The notes under the pieces are model-generated. The model made no database searches. It was not told where the DNA came from and saw only the letters and a list, made by a program, of their open reading frames with translations. Of a DNA stretch of 9,724 nucleotides, positions 1 to 7,200 are shown in pieces. The stretch is from assembly GCA_964472175.1 (NCBI GenBank), contig CAYYJF010000063.1:1-9724 (forward strand). The letters run 5' to 3'. A program made the translations under genes and the position numbers. Every line of letters begins with the position of its first letter. The stretch's first letter is position 1. This DNA comes from UBA8389 sp964472175. Its GTDB lineage: Bacteria > Bacteroidota > Bacteroidia > Bacteroidales > UBA1402.

Positions 1-1266
1 GGCGGTTGCATTGTCGAAGGAACCGACCTAAACACCCGCTACAACTGGAAAAACAGCATCGGCGCGGTTGAAAATCGCCCCTTGAACGAAAACCGTTGGC
101 ACTACACCTTCGCAAACCGATTGTATCCCGATTACTACCAAACCTACGGCCTGGGATTCTTCGAATTTTTCCAATTGTGCGAAGATTTGGGCGCAGAAGC
201 CTTGCCCGTATTGAGTTGTGGTTTGGCCTGCCAGTTTCAGAACAACAACATGCAAGCCCATGTGCCCGTCGCCGAATTGCAACCCTACATTCAGGATGCC
301 CTCGATTTGATCGAATTTGCCAACGGCGATGCCAAAAGCACCTGGGGTAAAATCCGTGCAGAAATGGGTCATCCCGCACCCTTCAATCTGAAATTGATTG
401 CCATCGGCAACGAACAATGGGGTCCCGAATACATCGAACGCCTGGAACCCTTTGTTCAGGCCATCCGAAAAAAATACCCAAACATCAAAATCGTTGGCGG
501 TTCAGGTCCCAATTCGGAAGGCGACCAATTCAAGTACTTATGGCCGGAAATGACCAGACTGAAAGCCGACCTGGTGGACGAACATTTCTACCGCAACGAA
601 AATTGGTTCCTCAACCAAGGCACCAGATACGACAATTACGACAGAAAAGGCCCCAAAGTCTTTGCCGGTGAATATGCCTGTCACGGCAACGGCAAGAAGT
701 TCAACCATTTCAACGCCTCCCTCATGGAAGCCGCTTTCATGACAGGACTTGAAAGAAATGCAGACATCGTGCACATGGCCACATACGCCCCGCTGTTTGC
801 CCATTACGAAGGCTGGCAATGGAGACCCGATCTGATCTGGTACGACAACCTTCAAACCGTTCGTTCCTCCAGCTACTACGTCCAAAAACTCTACGCTACC
901 TACAAAGGCAGCCACGTATTGTCACTCACCATGGACCAAAAACCCATAGCCGGCAAGGAAGGCCAGCATGGCCTCTTCGCAAGTTCAGCCTGGGAGCAGA
1001 AAGACAACCAAATCATTGTAAAAGTCATCAACACTTCCTCCACCCCACAGGACATTGACATCCTGTTCAAAGGCCTGAAAAAGAACGAGCAAATTCAAGG
1101 CAGTCAAATGATTACCTTCAACTCCGCAGTGCCCGATGCCGAAAACACCCTGGCAAACCCCAACCTCATTGCCCCCAACACCAGCAACCTCGACTTCAGC
1201 GGACAACAATTCAAAACCACCATCCCTGCCAAAACCTTTGCCATCTACATTTTCAACAAAAAATAA
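1..1266 (+). CDS. GH51 alpha-L-arabinofuranosidase, 3' part (5' end outside window)
   Basis: The enzyme removes terminal alpha-L-arabinofuranosyl groups from arabinan or arabinoxylan. The frame is open from base 1 to the TAA at 1264-1266 (421 codons), so the start lies outside the window. An in-frame TTG at 82 is internal, because the conserved family stretch GGCIVEG...TRYNW lies before it. Residues here are counted from base 1. The general acid/base glutamate is E138 in IGNEQWG (codon 412-414) and the nucleophile is E224 in VFAGEYACHG (codon 670-672). Other conserved blocks are LPVLSCGLACQFQNN, LVDEHFY and HMATYAPLFAH. The N-terminal two thirds belong to the (beta/alpha)8 barrel and the last ~130 residues to the C-terminal beta-domain, ending in a typical IPAKTFAIYIF strand. 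The coding strand is C-rich, and one sampled line (841-900) is about 48% GC. Family assignment is firm; exact substrate and location cannot be told without the N-terminus. Confidence 0.95.
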   Translation, partial: GGCIVEGTDLNTRYNWKNSIGAVENRPLNENRWHYTFANRLYPDYYQTYGLGFFEFFQLCEDLGAEALPVLSCGLACQFQNNNMQAHVPVAELQPYIQDALDLIEFANGDAKSTWGKIRAEMGHPAPFNLKLIAIGNEQWGPEYIERLEPFVQAIRKKYPNIKIVGGSGPNSEGDQFKYLWPEMTRLKADLVDEHFYRNENWFLNQGTRYDNYDRKGPKVFAGEYACHGNGKKFNHFNASLMEAAFMTGLERNADIVHMATYAPLFAHYEGWQWRPDLIWYDNLQTVRSSSYYVQKLYATYKGSHVLSLTMDQKPIAGKEGQHGLFASSAWEQKDNQIIVKVINTSSTPQDIDILFKGLKKNEQIQGSQMITFNSAVPDAENTLANPNLIAPNTSNLDFSGQQFKTTIPAKTFAIYIFNKK

Positions 1267-1273
1267 AAATCCC

Positions 1274-2593
1274 CTACATATCATCCATATCCCAGCATGC
1301 TGTTACAAGTTCATGCTTGAATAAGACTTTTGTTCGAAGCTGGTTTACTTTTTCCTCAAACAACTGAGGTTTGTAATTCTTTTTTTGCCTCTTAACCTCT
1401 ACAACCAATGCTTTCTTGTTGTCTAAATATACTGCAACAATATCTATTTCATTTTGAGACCCTTTCGCTTCCCACCAGGAACCGATGGCACAAAACTCAA
1501 AACTTTCCTGCAATTTCTGTATAAAATATACTTCGAGCGTTTTACCGGAATAAGTCGGATAGTCTTCAGTCACGATGTACTCGATGCCGGAAAAATTACC
1601 AATTTCTACCAAAGAGCGGTTTCGCTCAATGTATCGGAACCAAAAGCGCAGGAAGTTATCTGAAATTTCATATCTGACAGTCTGAGTACCTTCTTTAGAA
1701 AATATGGGGCGCTGCTTGGTGATCACTTCATACACCACTTCCAATTTATTCAATTGTCCTCCAATACTTTTATCTCCCAAAAAAGATTCAATCTCAGATT
1801 GCGTATTCTTTCCTGAAGATATCGCATCAAGTATTGAAAAATAATTGCCATACTTCTTACCGAACTCCTCAATAAGCAGATTGCGTCCTTCACCTAATAA
1901 GGGAGAATCGCTCTGACAGATATATTTGATCATCTTTGAAATGCTTAAAGCTTTATTATCCACCAATAACTCAACATATTTTGGAACACCTCCGGTAAAA
2001 GTATATATTGCCAAAAGTTCATCATTGGTGAAATTAGGCCTGTAATCTTTCATAATCTGTTTGAGAACAGCGATTGTAAAGGGGCGAATTTTCATCGTTG
2101 CATCGGCTCTTCCGAATAATGGTTCTTTATTATCCTGAAATATTTTAACCATCAATGAATAAATGGAACCACTAACCACAAAATTGATGTTTGTTTTTGT
2201 ACGGTACTGATCCCAGAAATTTTGAATATCGCTATATATAGAAGGATTGATGTTTAAAAATTCCTGAAATTCATCAATCACAAGAGAAAATTTTCGCATG
2301 GTACCCAGTTCCATCAAAAAGCGGAATACATCAGCAAACGTATCCATAGATGGGACAAAAACATTGAGTTTTCCCGCAATTTCAGATACATATCCTTTGC
2401 AAAGATCAGCTTCATTCTTACGACCAACAAAAAGATAAATAAACAGCTCATCATCAAGTGCCTTCATGATTAGAGAGGTTTTACCTACACGTCGGCGCCC
2501 AGTCAACACTGTTAGCTTTGAATGGCCGTCGTACGCCATCTCTTTCATTTTCTTAAGTTGTGCCAACTCCGCTTCTCTATTGTAAAAATTCAT
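1274..2593 (-). CDS. AAA-type ATPase with C-terminal DUF234 nuclease-like domain
   Basis: This 439-residue protein belongs to the archaeal-ATPase/DUF234 family, common in Bacteroidota and archaea and of unknown cellular role. Residues count from the ATG at 2593. The N-terminus MNFYNREAEL is typical of the family. The P-loop GRRRVGKTS is at ~32-40, Walker B LVIDEF at ~104-109, and a sensor-like VVSGS at ~139-143. A helical middle includes GGVPKYVELL. The C-terminal DUF234 region resembles a PD-(D/E)XK fold: E354 (TLEVYF), E382 and D384 (NEIDIV), then E399-x-K401 (VVEVK), so nuclease-like residues look intact. An in-frame ATG at 2605 would add four residues; the later one was chosen because it begins the family motif. 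The gene converges on the arabinofuranosidase with a 7-bp gap. One sampled line (1501-1560) is about 35% GC, below its neighbours, hinting at acquisition. DNA cleavage is inferred, not shown. Confidence 0.9.
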   Translation of the reverse strand: MNFYNREAELAQLKKMKEMAYDGHSKLTVLTGRRRVGKTSLIMKALDDELFIYLFVGRKNEADLCKGYVSEIAGKLNVFVPSMDTFADVFRFLMELGTMRKFSLVIDEFQEFLNINPSIYSDIQNFWDQYRTKTNINFVVSGSIYSLMVKIFQDNKEPLFGRADATMKIRPFTIAVLKQIMKDYRPNFTNDELLAIYTFTGGVPKYVELLVDNKALSISKMIKYICQSDSPLLGEGRNLLIEEFGKKYGNYFSILDAISSGKNTQSEIESFLGDKSIGGQLNKLEVVYEVITKQRPIFSKEGTQTVRYEISDNFLRFWFRYIERNRSLVEIGNFSGIEYIVTEDYPTYSGKTLEVYFIQKLQESFEFCAIGSWWEAKGSQNEIDIVAVYLDNKKALVVEVKRQKKNYKPQLFEEKVNQLRTKVLFKHELVTACWDMDDM

Positions 2594-2610
2594 AATTTGC
2601 CGCATTTTTT

Positions 2611-2633
2611 ACGGCGGTAAAATTTACCGCCGT
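2611..2633. promoter_or_regulatory. 23-bp palindrome, putative operator or 5'-UTR hairpin of the ATPase gene
   Basis: Two 11-base arms, ACGGCGGTAAA and TTTACCGCCGT, are perfect reverse complements around a single central base. The palindrome ends 5 bp before the ATG at 2605 and 17 bp before the preferred ATG at 2593. It lies immediately downstream of the predicted -7 element, so it would cover the transcription start. It could be a dimer operator. In RNA it could form a GC-rich hairpin of about 9 bp next to the start codon. The palindrome is seen directly; its role is inferred. Confidence 0.7.
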
Positions 2634-2635
2634 TG

Positions 2636-2667
2636 CAAAGATGAAAATAAAATCCAATTTTTCCAAA
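2636..2667 (-). promoter_or_regulatory. Candidate Bacteroidota promoter for the ATPase gene
   Basis: On the minus strand a TTTG (2667-2664) is followed after 20 bp by CATCTTTG (2643-2636), which matches the -7 consensus TAnnTTTG at 7 of 8 positions counting the free ones. Transcription would begin around 2629, inside the palindrome. The call rests on spacing and motif only. Confidence 0.45.
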
Positions 2668-2746
2668 ATTTATCACCAGAAAAGTGAATTTGCGAACACC
2701 AATAGAGTTCGAAGGTACAAGGCTGGACGAGAGAATCAAAATTTCC

Positions 2747-2780
2747 AAAAAAAAGGCTGCCAAAAAACTGACAGCCTTTT
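2747..2780 (-). terminator. Intrinsic terminator after the secreted alpha/beta hydrolase
   Basis: On the minus strand AAAAGGCTG (2780-2772) pairs with CAGCCTTTT (2759-2751) across a 12-base loop, and the 3' arm continues into a run of eight T (2754-2747). It lies 24 bp past the hydrolase stop codon. It should separate this gene from the ATPase gene downstream. The stem is symmetrical and carries A on the other strand, but no plus-strand gene reaches it. Confidence 0.85.
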
Positions 2781-2803
2781 CAAATAGAACCTTTCCTGTT
2801 TTA

Positions 2804-3709
2804 TTAAGGAATATTTTTCTTTTCAACAGTCCATTCCGGATTCTTAGACAACTCAGGAGTAGCGCCGGCAAACATCTTAGCAGCCTGCTTATCGCCCTTC
2901 AATTGCCACTTCAACCAGGCAGTAGCCACAACAGCAAAAGCACCACCATGAGGCTTGGAATAAGTACCACCGTGACCCACATTCATATTTGCAGCAAAAA
3001 CAGGCACATGGTTGATCTGTTTGAAATCGTCCATCCCATTGTTGTAGGCAATATCAGAAGGACCACCAAGCAAATAAAGCATGGGTGTATGCAATTTCTT
3101 CAAATGATCCTTTTTCAAAGCCGGCATACCGGCCATTCCATTGCCATCACCTCCCAAAATACCACTGTTGCAAATAATGGCAGTTGTAACACGGGAATCA
3201 GGTGCCGTTTCCAAGGCCTGAAGACCGCCACAAGACATACCGCAAGCAGCAATCTTGGTGATGTCCAACTTGTTGAAATACGGACTTGAAGCATTCGAAT
3301 TCTGAGCAATGGCCCAATTGATGGCATCCGTCATTTGAGAAGCAGTCGATCTGCCACCCCCTCTTTCACCTTCCTGAGGCATGGGGCCGATGGCCACCAC
3401 CAAAAAGCCGTGAGAAGCCACTTCCGACAAGAAATTGATGTGTTCCCAGGGAGAATTGGCACAAGCACCATTGCCCCAAACCATAATGGGCAATTTATTC
3501 TTCTGATCAAACACAGACAAATCGGCCGGTGTGAACACCGTGTGCGTTGTCAGGGAGGCATCTGAATACATACGGGCCGGATAAATACCGGTTCCACCAT
3601 CTTCAACGACTCTGGAGGTTGCTTTTTTTGGAGCATCCTGCGCCTGTACCGAAAAACCGATACTGCACGCCAACACCAAAAAGGCCAGTTGTTTTAAATT
3701 ATTTTTCAT
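2804..3709 (-). CDS. Secreted alpha/beta hydrolase (dienelactone hydrolase/chlorophyllase-like)
   Basis: A 301-residue exported serine hydrolase of unknown substrate. A signal peptide spans ~1-23 with cleavage likely after VQA. An upstream LAC is a poor lipobox, so a lipoprotein is less likely. A putative oxyanion region WGNGACAN lies at ~78-85. The nucleophile is probably S159 in GMSCG, with D219 (GGPSD) and H246 (NVGHGGTY) completing the triad in the expected order and spacing. The start is the ATG at 3709, directly before the signal peptide. About 25 residues after the fold (KMFAGATPELSKNPEW) end the protein. This tail, whose PEW segment may be ordered, is common in such secreted hydrolases as far as I recall. 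The gene lies 68 bp after oadB with no terminator between, so read-through is possible. Proximity to GH51 and CE1 genes suggests action on plant material or esters, but this is inference. Confidence 0.85.
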   Translation of the reverse strand: MKNNLKQLAFLVLACSIGFSVQAQDAPKKATSRVVEDGGTGIYPARMYSDASLTTHTVFTPADLSVFDQKNKLPIMVWGNGACANSPWEHINFLSEVASHGFLVVAIGPMPQEGERGGGRSTASQMTDAINWAIAQNSNASSPYFNKLDITKIAACGMSCGGLQALETAPDSRVTTAIICNSGILGGDGNGMAGMPALKKDHLKKLHTPMLYLLGGPSDIAYNNGMDDFKQINHVPVFAANMNVGHGGTYSKPHGGAFAVVATAWLKWQLKGDKQAAKMFAGATPELSKNPEWTVEKKNIP

Positions 3710-3730
3710 TTGATTGGATTTAATTCAGTG

Positions 3731-3762
3731 CAAAGTAGCAACATTTGTTGGAACCTAACAAA
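3731..3762 (-). promoter_or_regulatory. Weak candidate promoter for the secreted hydrolase
   Basis: On the minus strand TTTG (3762-3759) is followed after 20 bp by CTACTTTG (3738-3731). This is an imperfect match to TAnnTTTG, but its spacing equals that of the other candidate promoters here. It sits in the 68-bp gap after oadB, which has no visible hairpin, so the hydrolase could use this promoter, read-through from the decarboxylase operon, or both. Confidence 0.35.
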
Positions 3763-3777
3763 ACAAATAAGAAAATA

Positions 3778-4986
3778 TTAAGACAAAAATGCAATCAACA
3801 CCCCTGCTGCCACGGCTGAACCAATGACACCGGAAATATTGCTGGCCATACAATACTGCAAAAGATGATTGGTCGGATCATGCTTTAATGCCAATTCATT
3901 GGCAACTCTCGAGGCCATGGGCACGGCGCTCAAGCCTGTGGCACCAACCAAAGGGTTGATTTTCTTTTTGGAAAACAAGTTGAAGATTTTCACCGCAACG
4001 ATACCTCCTGCTATTGAGATGGCAAATGCGATAAAACCACCAACCACAATACCCAGGGTTTTGGGGGTCAAAAAGACATCCGCAGTCATGGTTGCTCCTA
4101 CTGAAAGACCAAGAAAAATGGTGGCTGTATTCATGATGGGACCCGTAGCTGCTTCGGCCAAACGGGAAGTTGAAGTGCCGATTTCCTTCACCAAATTTCC
4201 GAACAACAACATACCCAACAAGGGCACTGAAGATGGCACAAAGATGGCCGTCAAACAACCCAACACGATGGGGAAAAGGATTTTCATCGCCCGAATGTTC
4301 TTAATTTGATGTTTGGGTGGATACAACTTGTCCATCTGTCGCATGTTGATTTTGAATTCATTCTTGGTCATCAACAGGTTGGCAACCAAGGGAATGATGA
4401 TGGGCACCAAAGCCATGTAAGAATAGGCAGCAATGGCAATGGGTCCAAGCAAATGCGGGGCAAGCTTGATGGTGGTATAGATGGCCGTAGGACCGTCTGC
4501 ACCGCCAATAATGCCCAAAGAAGCCGCTTCTTTCAAGGTAAAACCAAGCAAGACGGAAACCAGAAGCACTGAAAATATCCCAATTTGAGCAGCAGCTCCG
4601 AACAAAGCCAGTTTGAGGTTGCGCAACATGGGACCAAAGTCGGTCAAAGCCCCTACCCCCATAAAAATGATGGGTGGAAGGAAACCGGTTTTGATCAAAC
4701 TGTAATACAGGTAATTCATAATCCCGTATTCATGGGCAATTTCAAAAAGATTTTTGTAGCGGTCGTTATCCAATTCAATGAATTCGGCAGGCACAATGCC
4801 CATGCCACCACCCGGGAAATTGGCCAACAAAACGCCAAAAGCAATGGGGACCAGCAACAAAGGCTCATAGCCTTTTCTGATACCCAAATACAACAACACA
4901 AATGAAATCAGCCACATCAATGCCACCTGAAAATTAAAGCCTCCCAGCGCGGTCATTTCGTACAATTCAGTAAACATATTTTCCAT
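3778..4986 (-). CDS. oadB: Na+-translocating oxaloacetate decarboxylase beta subunit
   Basis: This 402-residue polytopic inner-membrane subunit decarboxylates carboxybiotin and couples this to Na+ export. The signature GGADGPTAIY at 161-170 contains D164, and Y190 follows in SYMAL. These have the same 26-residue spacing as the Na+-site residues D203 and Y229 of Klebsiella OadB. A second conserved half includes NPLVGATGLSAVP (344-356) and NISGVIGSAVAAG (383-395). Many hydrophobic segments span the length, and the size is close to the family's usual 375-435 residues. The N-terminal part (FPGGGMG, NYLYYSLIKTGFLPP, FMGVGALTDFGPML) is typical. Its ATG at 4986 lies five bases after the alpha-subunit stop, implying translational coupling. 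Beta subunits of methylmalonyl-CoA and glutaconyl-CoA decarboxylases are closely similar. The oxaloacetate assignment comes from the adjacent HMGL-type alpha subunit rather than from this protein. Confidence 0.95.
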   Translation of the reverse strand: MENMFTELYEMTALGGFNFQVALMWLISFVLLYLGIRKGYEPLLLVPIAFGVLLANFPGGGMGIVPAEFIELDNDRYKNLFEIAHEYGIMNYLYYSLIKTGFLPPIIFMGVGALTDFGPMLRNLKLALFGAAAQIGIFSVLLVSVLLGFTLKEAASLGIIGGADGPTAIYTTIKLAPHLLGPIAIAAYSYMALVPIIIPLVANLLMTKNEFKINMRQMDKLYPPKHQIKNIRAMKILFPIVLGCLTAIFVPSSVPLLGMLLFGNLVKEIGTSTSRLAEAATGPIMNTATIFLGLSVGATMTADVFLTPKTLGIVVGGFIAFAISIAGGIVAVKIFNLFSKKKINPLVGATGLSAVPMASRVANELALKHDPTNHLLQYCMASNISGVIGSAVAAGVLIAFLS

Positions 4987-4991
4987 CGGTG

Positions 4992-6836
4992 CTATTGGAT
5001 TTTAAATAAAACATCTTCTTCCTGAACTGCATCTCCGTTTGAATAACATATTTCAACGATCTTTCCTTCACAATCTGAAGAAATGGCATTGTAAGTTTTC
5101 ATGGATTCAATGTAACACAGCAAATCGCCTTTTTGAACAGCATCTCCAACCTGAACAGCTTTGTCTGACGGATTTTTGGTCAGATAGAACTTGCCTTCGA
5201 GCGGAGCTACCAATGGTTTTACATCCCCTTTCACGACAGATTGTTGCGGTGTAGAGGCCTGGTTTTCTGTTGATTTAGCAGCATCGTCGTAGGCAACATC
5301 CACCAGATAGGTTTCGCCATCAACCACCACCTGAACCTGTTGGGGTTCAATCTGGAAACGTGCAGAATCCTTACATTTTGATTGTTTGGCTGCAGCCAGT
5401 TCGGCTTCAAAATCGGCTTTTGCTTTACCCGATTTGTAAGCGCGGTACTGTTCTGGGTGCATGGCCAGTTCGAACAATTCTTCTTCGTCTTGTCCCACAT
5501 CCCAACCTTTTTCCTCCATTTCTTTTCTGAAGTCTTCCAGTTTATCGGGATACAACAATTGTGGATCGCCGGTGTAGAAAGTGCGACCTTGTTCCTTGGC
5601 CAACTCTTTGATGATGGGATCGACTTCACCCGGCAATTTGCCTGCTTTACCCAAAATCATGTCCCAAATATTGTCAGCAATCATGCTCCAACGGTCTTTG
5701 CCTTTGGTCAACTGCATGATGTTAAACATGGCCAAATTCTTGACATACTGAGAGAAGGGTGTTACCAGGGGTGGATATCCGACCCTTGGCCATACATAGG
5801 ATACTTCATCAAACAGCTTGATAAGCAATTCATCAATCGTGATTTCTGCTTCTCCTTTTTTGACAAGAGATTTGTTGATGCTGGACAAATTGTCTTTCAA
5901 ATCGTTCATCAAACTGCCCATCATACCGCCCGGTAAACCGGATGAAATCAACAAGGATTGCAAGCGACGGTTGGATTCGGGTATAAAATATCCGAGAAAA
6001 TCGTCCATAAACTCTTGCGTCAATGCACGTACACGCATGTAAGCATTCATATTGATTTCAGGAACTTTAAAACCTGCATCCATCAACATTTCACGTACCA
6101 TAATGACATCTGCATGACCGGTGCCCCATGACAGCGGCTCCATGCCCACATCAATGATGTCGCAGCCGTTTCTGCATACTTCCAGAATGGAAGCCGGAGT
6201 AAATCCGGGACCAGTTTGGCCGTGATACTGGATGAGGATGTCGGGATATTTGGATTTGATGTTGTGAACAATTTTTCCCAAAGTTGCGGGACGACCGATA
6301 CCGGCCATATCTTTCAGGCAAATTTCATCGGCGCCATTGGCAATCAACTCATCGGCCAGGTTGCAGTAATAATCCACATCATGGACTTCAGAAACGGTGA
6401 TGGACAAAGTGCCTTGGGCAATCATTCCTGCCTGTTTGGCATATTTGATGCTGGGGATGATGTTTCTGGGGTCGTTCAGACCGCAAAAACAACGGGTAAT
6501 ATCGGTGCCCTGGGCTTTTTTGACTTTGTAAAACAATTGACGGACATCGGATGGTACAGGGCTCATTCTCAATCCATTCAAAGACCTGTCCAACATGTGG
6601 GTCTGAATGCCGGCTTCATTGAATGGCTTACACCATTCGCGCACGGCCACATTGGGATTCTCTCCAAACAGTAAATTGATTTGTTCAAAACCGCCACCGT
6701 TGGTTTCAACCCTGGCGAAACAACCCATATTGATGATTTCAGGCGCGACTCGTATCAATTGATCAACCCGTGGCATATATTTACCGGAACTCTGCCACAT
6801 ATCTCTGTAAACCAAGGAAAATTTAATCTCTTTCAT
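4992..6836 (-). CDS. oadA: Biotin-dependent decarboxylase alpha subunit (oxaloacetate decarboxylase/pyruvate carboxylase B type), divergent
   Basis: A 614-residue cytoplasmic carboxyltransferase fused to its own biotin carrier. It should move the carboxyl group from oxaloacetate to biotin, giving pyruvate. An HMGL-like TIM barrel (~1-270) carries RDMWQS (11-16) and LKDMAG (174-179). A conserved carboxylase domain (~275-470) has LPGGMMGSL and GYPPLVTPFSQYV. Then come a DGETYLVDV module (~506-514), a Q/S/T-rich linker (~515-537) and a biotinyl domain (~540-614) with K580 in ESMKT, 34 residues from the end. The metal site is unusual: D12 and K175 match Vibrio OadA D17 and K178, but its H207-x-H209 is Q203-Y-H205 here, and the RDAHQS His is W14. 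The biotin domain has a FYLTKNPSDKA insertion resembling the AccB thumb. The gene lies 15 bp after oadG and 5 bp before oadB. The class is sure; the exact substrate is less so. Confidence 0.92.
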   Translation of the reverse strand: MKEIKFSLVYRDMWQSSGKYMPRVDQLIRVAPEIINMGCFARVETNGGGFEQINLLFGENPNVAVREWCKPFNEAGIQTHMLDRSLNGLRMSPVPSDVRQLFYKVKKAQGTDITRCFCGLNDPRNIIPSIKYAKQAGMIAQGTLSITVSEVHDVDYYCNLADELIANGADEICLKDMAGIGRPATLGKIVHNIKSKYPDILIQYHGQTGPGFTPASILEVCRNGCDIIDVGMEPLSWGTGHADVIMVREMLMDAGFKVPEINMNAYMRVRALTQEFMDDFLGYFIPESNRRLQSLLISSGLPGGMMGSLMNDLKDNLSSINKSLVKKGEAEITIDELLIKLFDEVSYVWPRVGYPPLVTPFSQYVKNLAMFNIMQLTKGKDRWSMIADNIWDMILGKAGKLPGEVDPIIKELAKEQGRTFYTGDPQLLYPDKLEDFRKEMEEKGWDVGQDEEELFELAMHPEQYRAYKSGKAKADFEAELAAAKQSKCKDSARFQIEPQQVQVVVDGETYLVDVAYDDAAKSTENQASTPQQSVVKGDVKPLVAPLEGKFYLTKNPSDKAVQVGDAVQKGDLLCYIESMKTYNAISSDCEGKIVEICYSNGDAVQEEDVLFKIQ

Positions 6837-6851
6837 GCGTCTTTCGATTTC

Positions 6852-7097
6852 TTATATTTTTTTGATGTTGGTTACTTTTGCTTTTCCTGAGCTTGCCATA
6901 TGGATGGCAGCATCAATGATGGCAGGAACATTTTTGGGCGCATTCGATTTCCCAGCTTTTTCTGCTATTTGTTCCGGTATATATTTATTGGAAAGTTTGA
7001 TCATGAGTTCGCCTATCAGGACGATCAGAATCAGAATAAAAAACACAGTAATCATCCCGACAATCATCAGAGACAATGCTTCATTGAATGCTAGCAT
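6852..7097 (-). CDS. oadG: Na+-pumping decarboxylase gamma subunit (OadG family)
   Basis: An 81-residue small membrane subunit that holds the alpha and beta subunits together in the decarboxylase complex. One membrane segment (~9-32, SLMIVGMITVFFILILIVLI) is followed by a soluble tail. The tail ends with VPAIIDAAIHMASSGKAKVTNIKKI, whose shape (an AI-AAI helix, then a G-K-hydrophobic strand) is the family's usual C-terminus. Length matches the ~80-residue family. It is the first gene of a gamma-alpha-beta operon, the order seen in other oad operons, and its stop is 15 bp before the alpha start. The zinc-binding histidine-rich tail described for Klebsiella OadG is not evident here. Confidence 0.9.
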   Translation of the reverse strand: MLAFNEALSLMIVGMITVFFILILIVLIGELMIKLSNKYIPEQIAEKAGKSNAPKNVPAIIDAAIHMASSGKAKVTNIKKI

Positions 7098-7200
7098 AAG
7101 GTATTATTTTTTAAGGTTGAACATACGCACAAGAATGCGCAAAAATGTTTGATGTGTGCAAAATAAGTCATTTTATTTTATTTTTTTGGCTCTTAAAGGA

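Noticed and set aside
82..1266. A complete gene starting at the TTG at 82
   Set aside because: The reading frame is open from base 1, and the residues before 82 match conserved GH51 sequence, so the gene continues beyond the window edge.
2611..2633. The palindrome as the terminal repeat of an insertion sequence or cassette
   Set aside because: No second copy is found at the far end of the ATPase gene (around 1267-1300), no transposase is present, and no target duplication is visible.
2684..3289. A 201-codon open frame on the plus strand
   Set aside because: It lies antisense to the signal-peptide-bearing hydrolase and its terminator, has no recognisable motif, and its protein is of arbitrary composition.
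3869..4309. A 146-codon plus-strand open frame within oadB
   Set aside because: It is a mirror of the membrane-protein coding strand; its repeated hydrophobic/proline pattern comes from the antisense of oadB codons.
5382..5936. A 184-codon plus-strand open frame inside the decarboxylase alpha gene
   Set aside because: The opposite strand encodes a well-supported enzyme; this frame has no family match and no promoter or start context.
3778..6836. Methylmalonyl-CoA or glutaconyl-CoA decarboxylase
   Set aside because: The beta and gamma subunits would fit, but those enzymes use a CoA-type carboxyltransferase alpha subunit; the one here is of the HMGL-like OadA/PycB type with its biotin domain fused.
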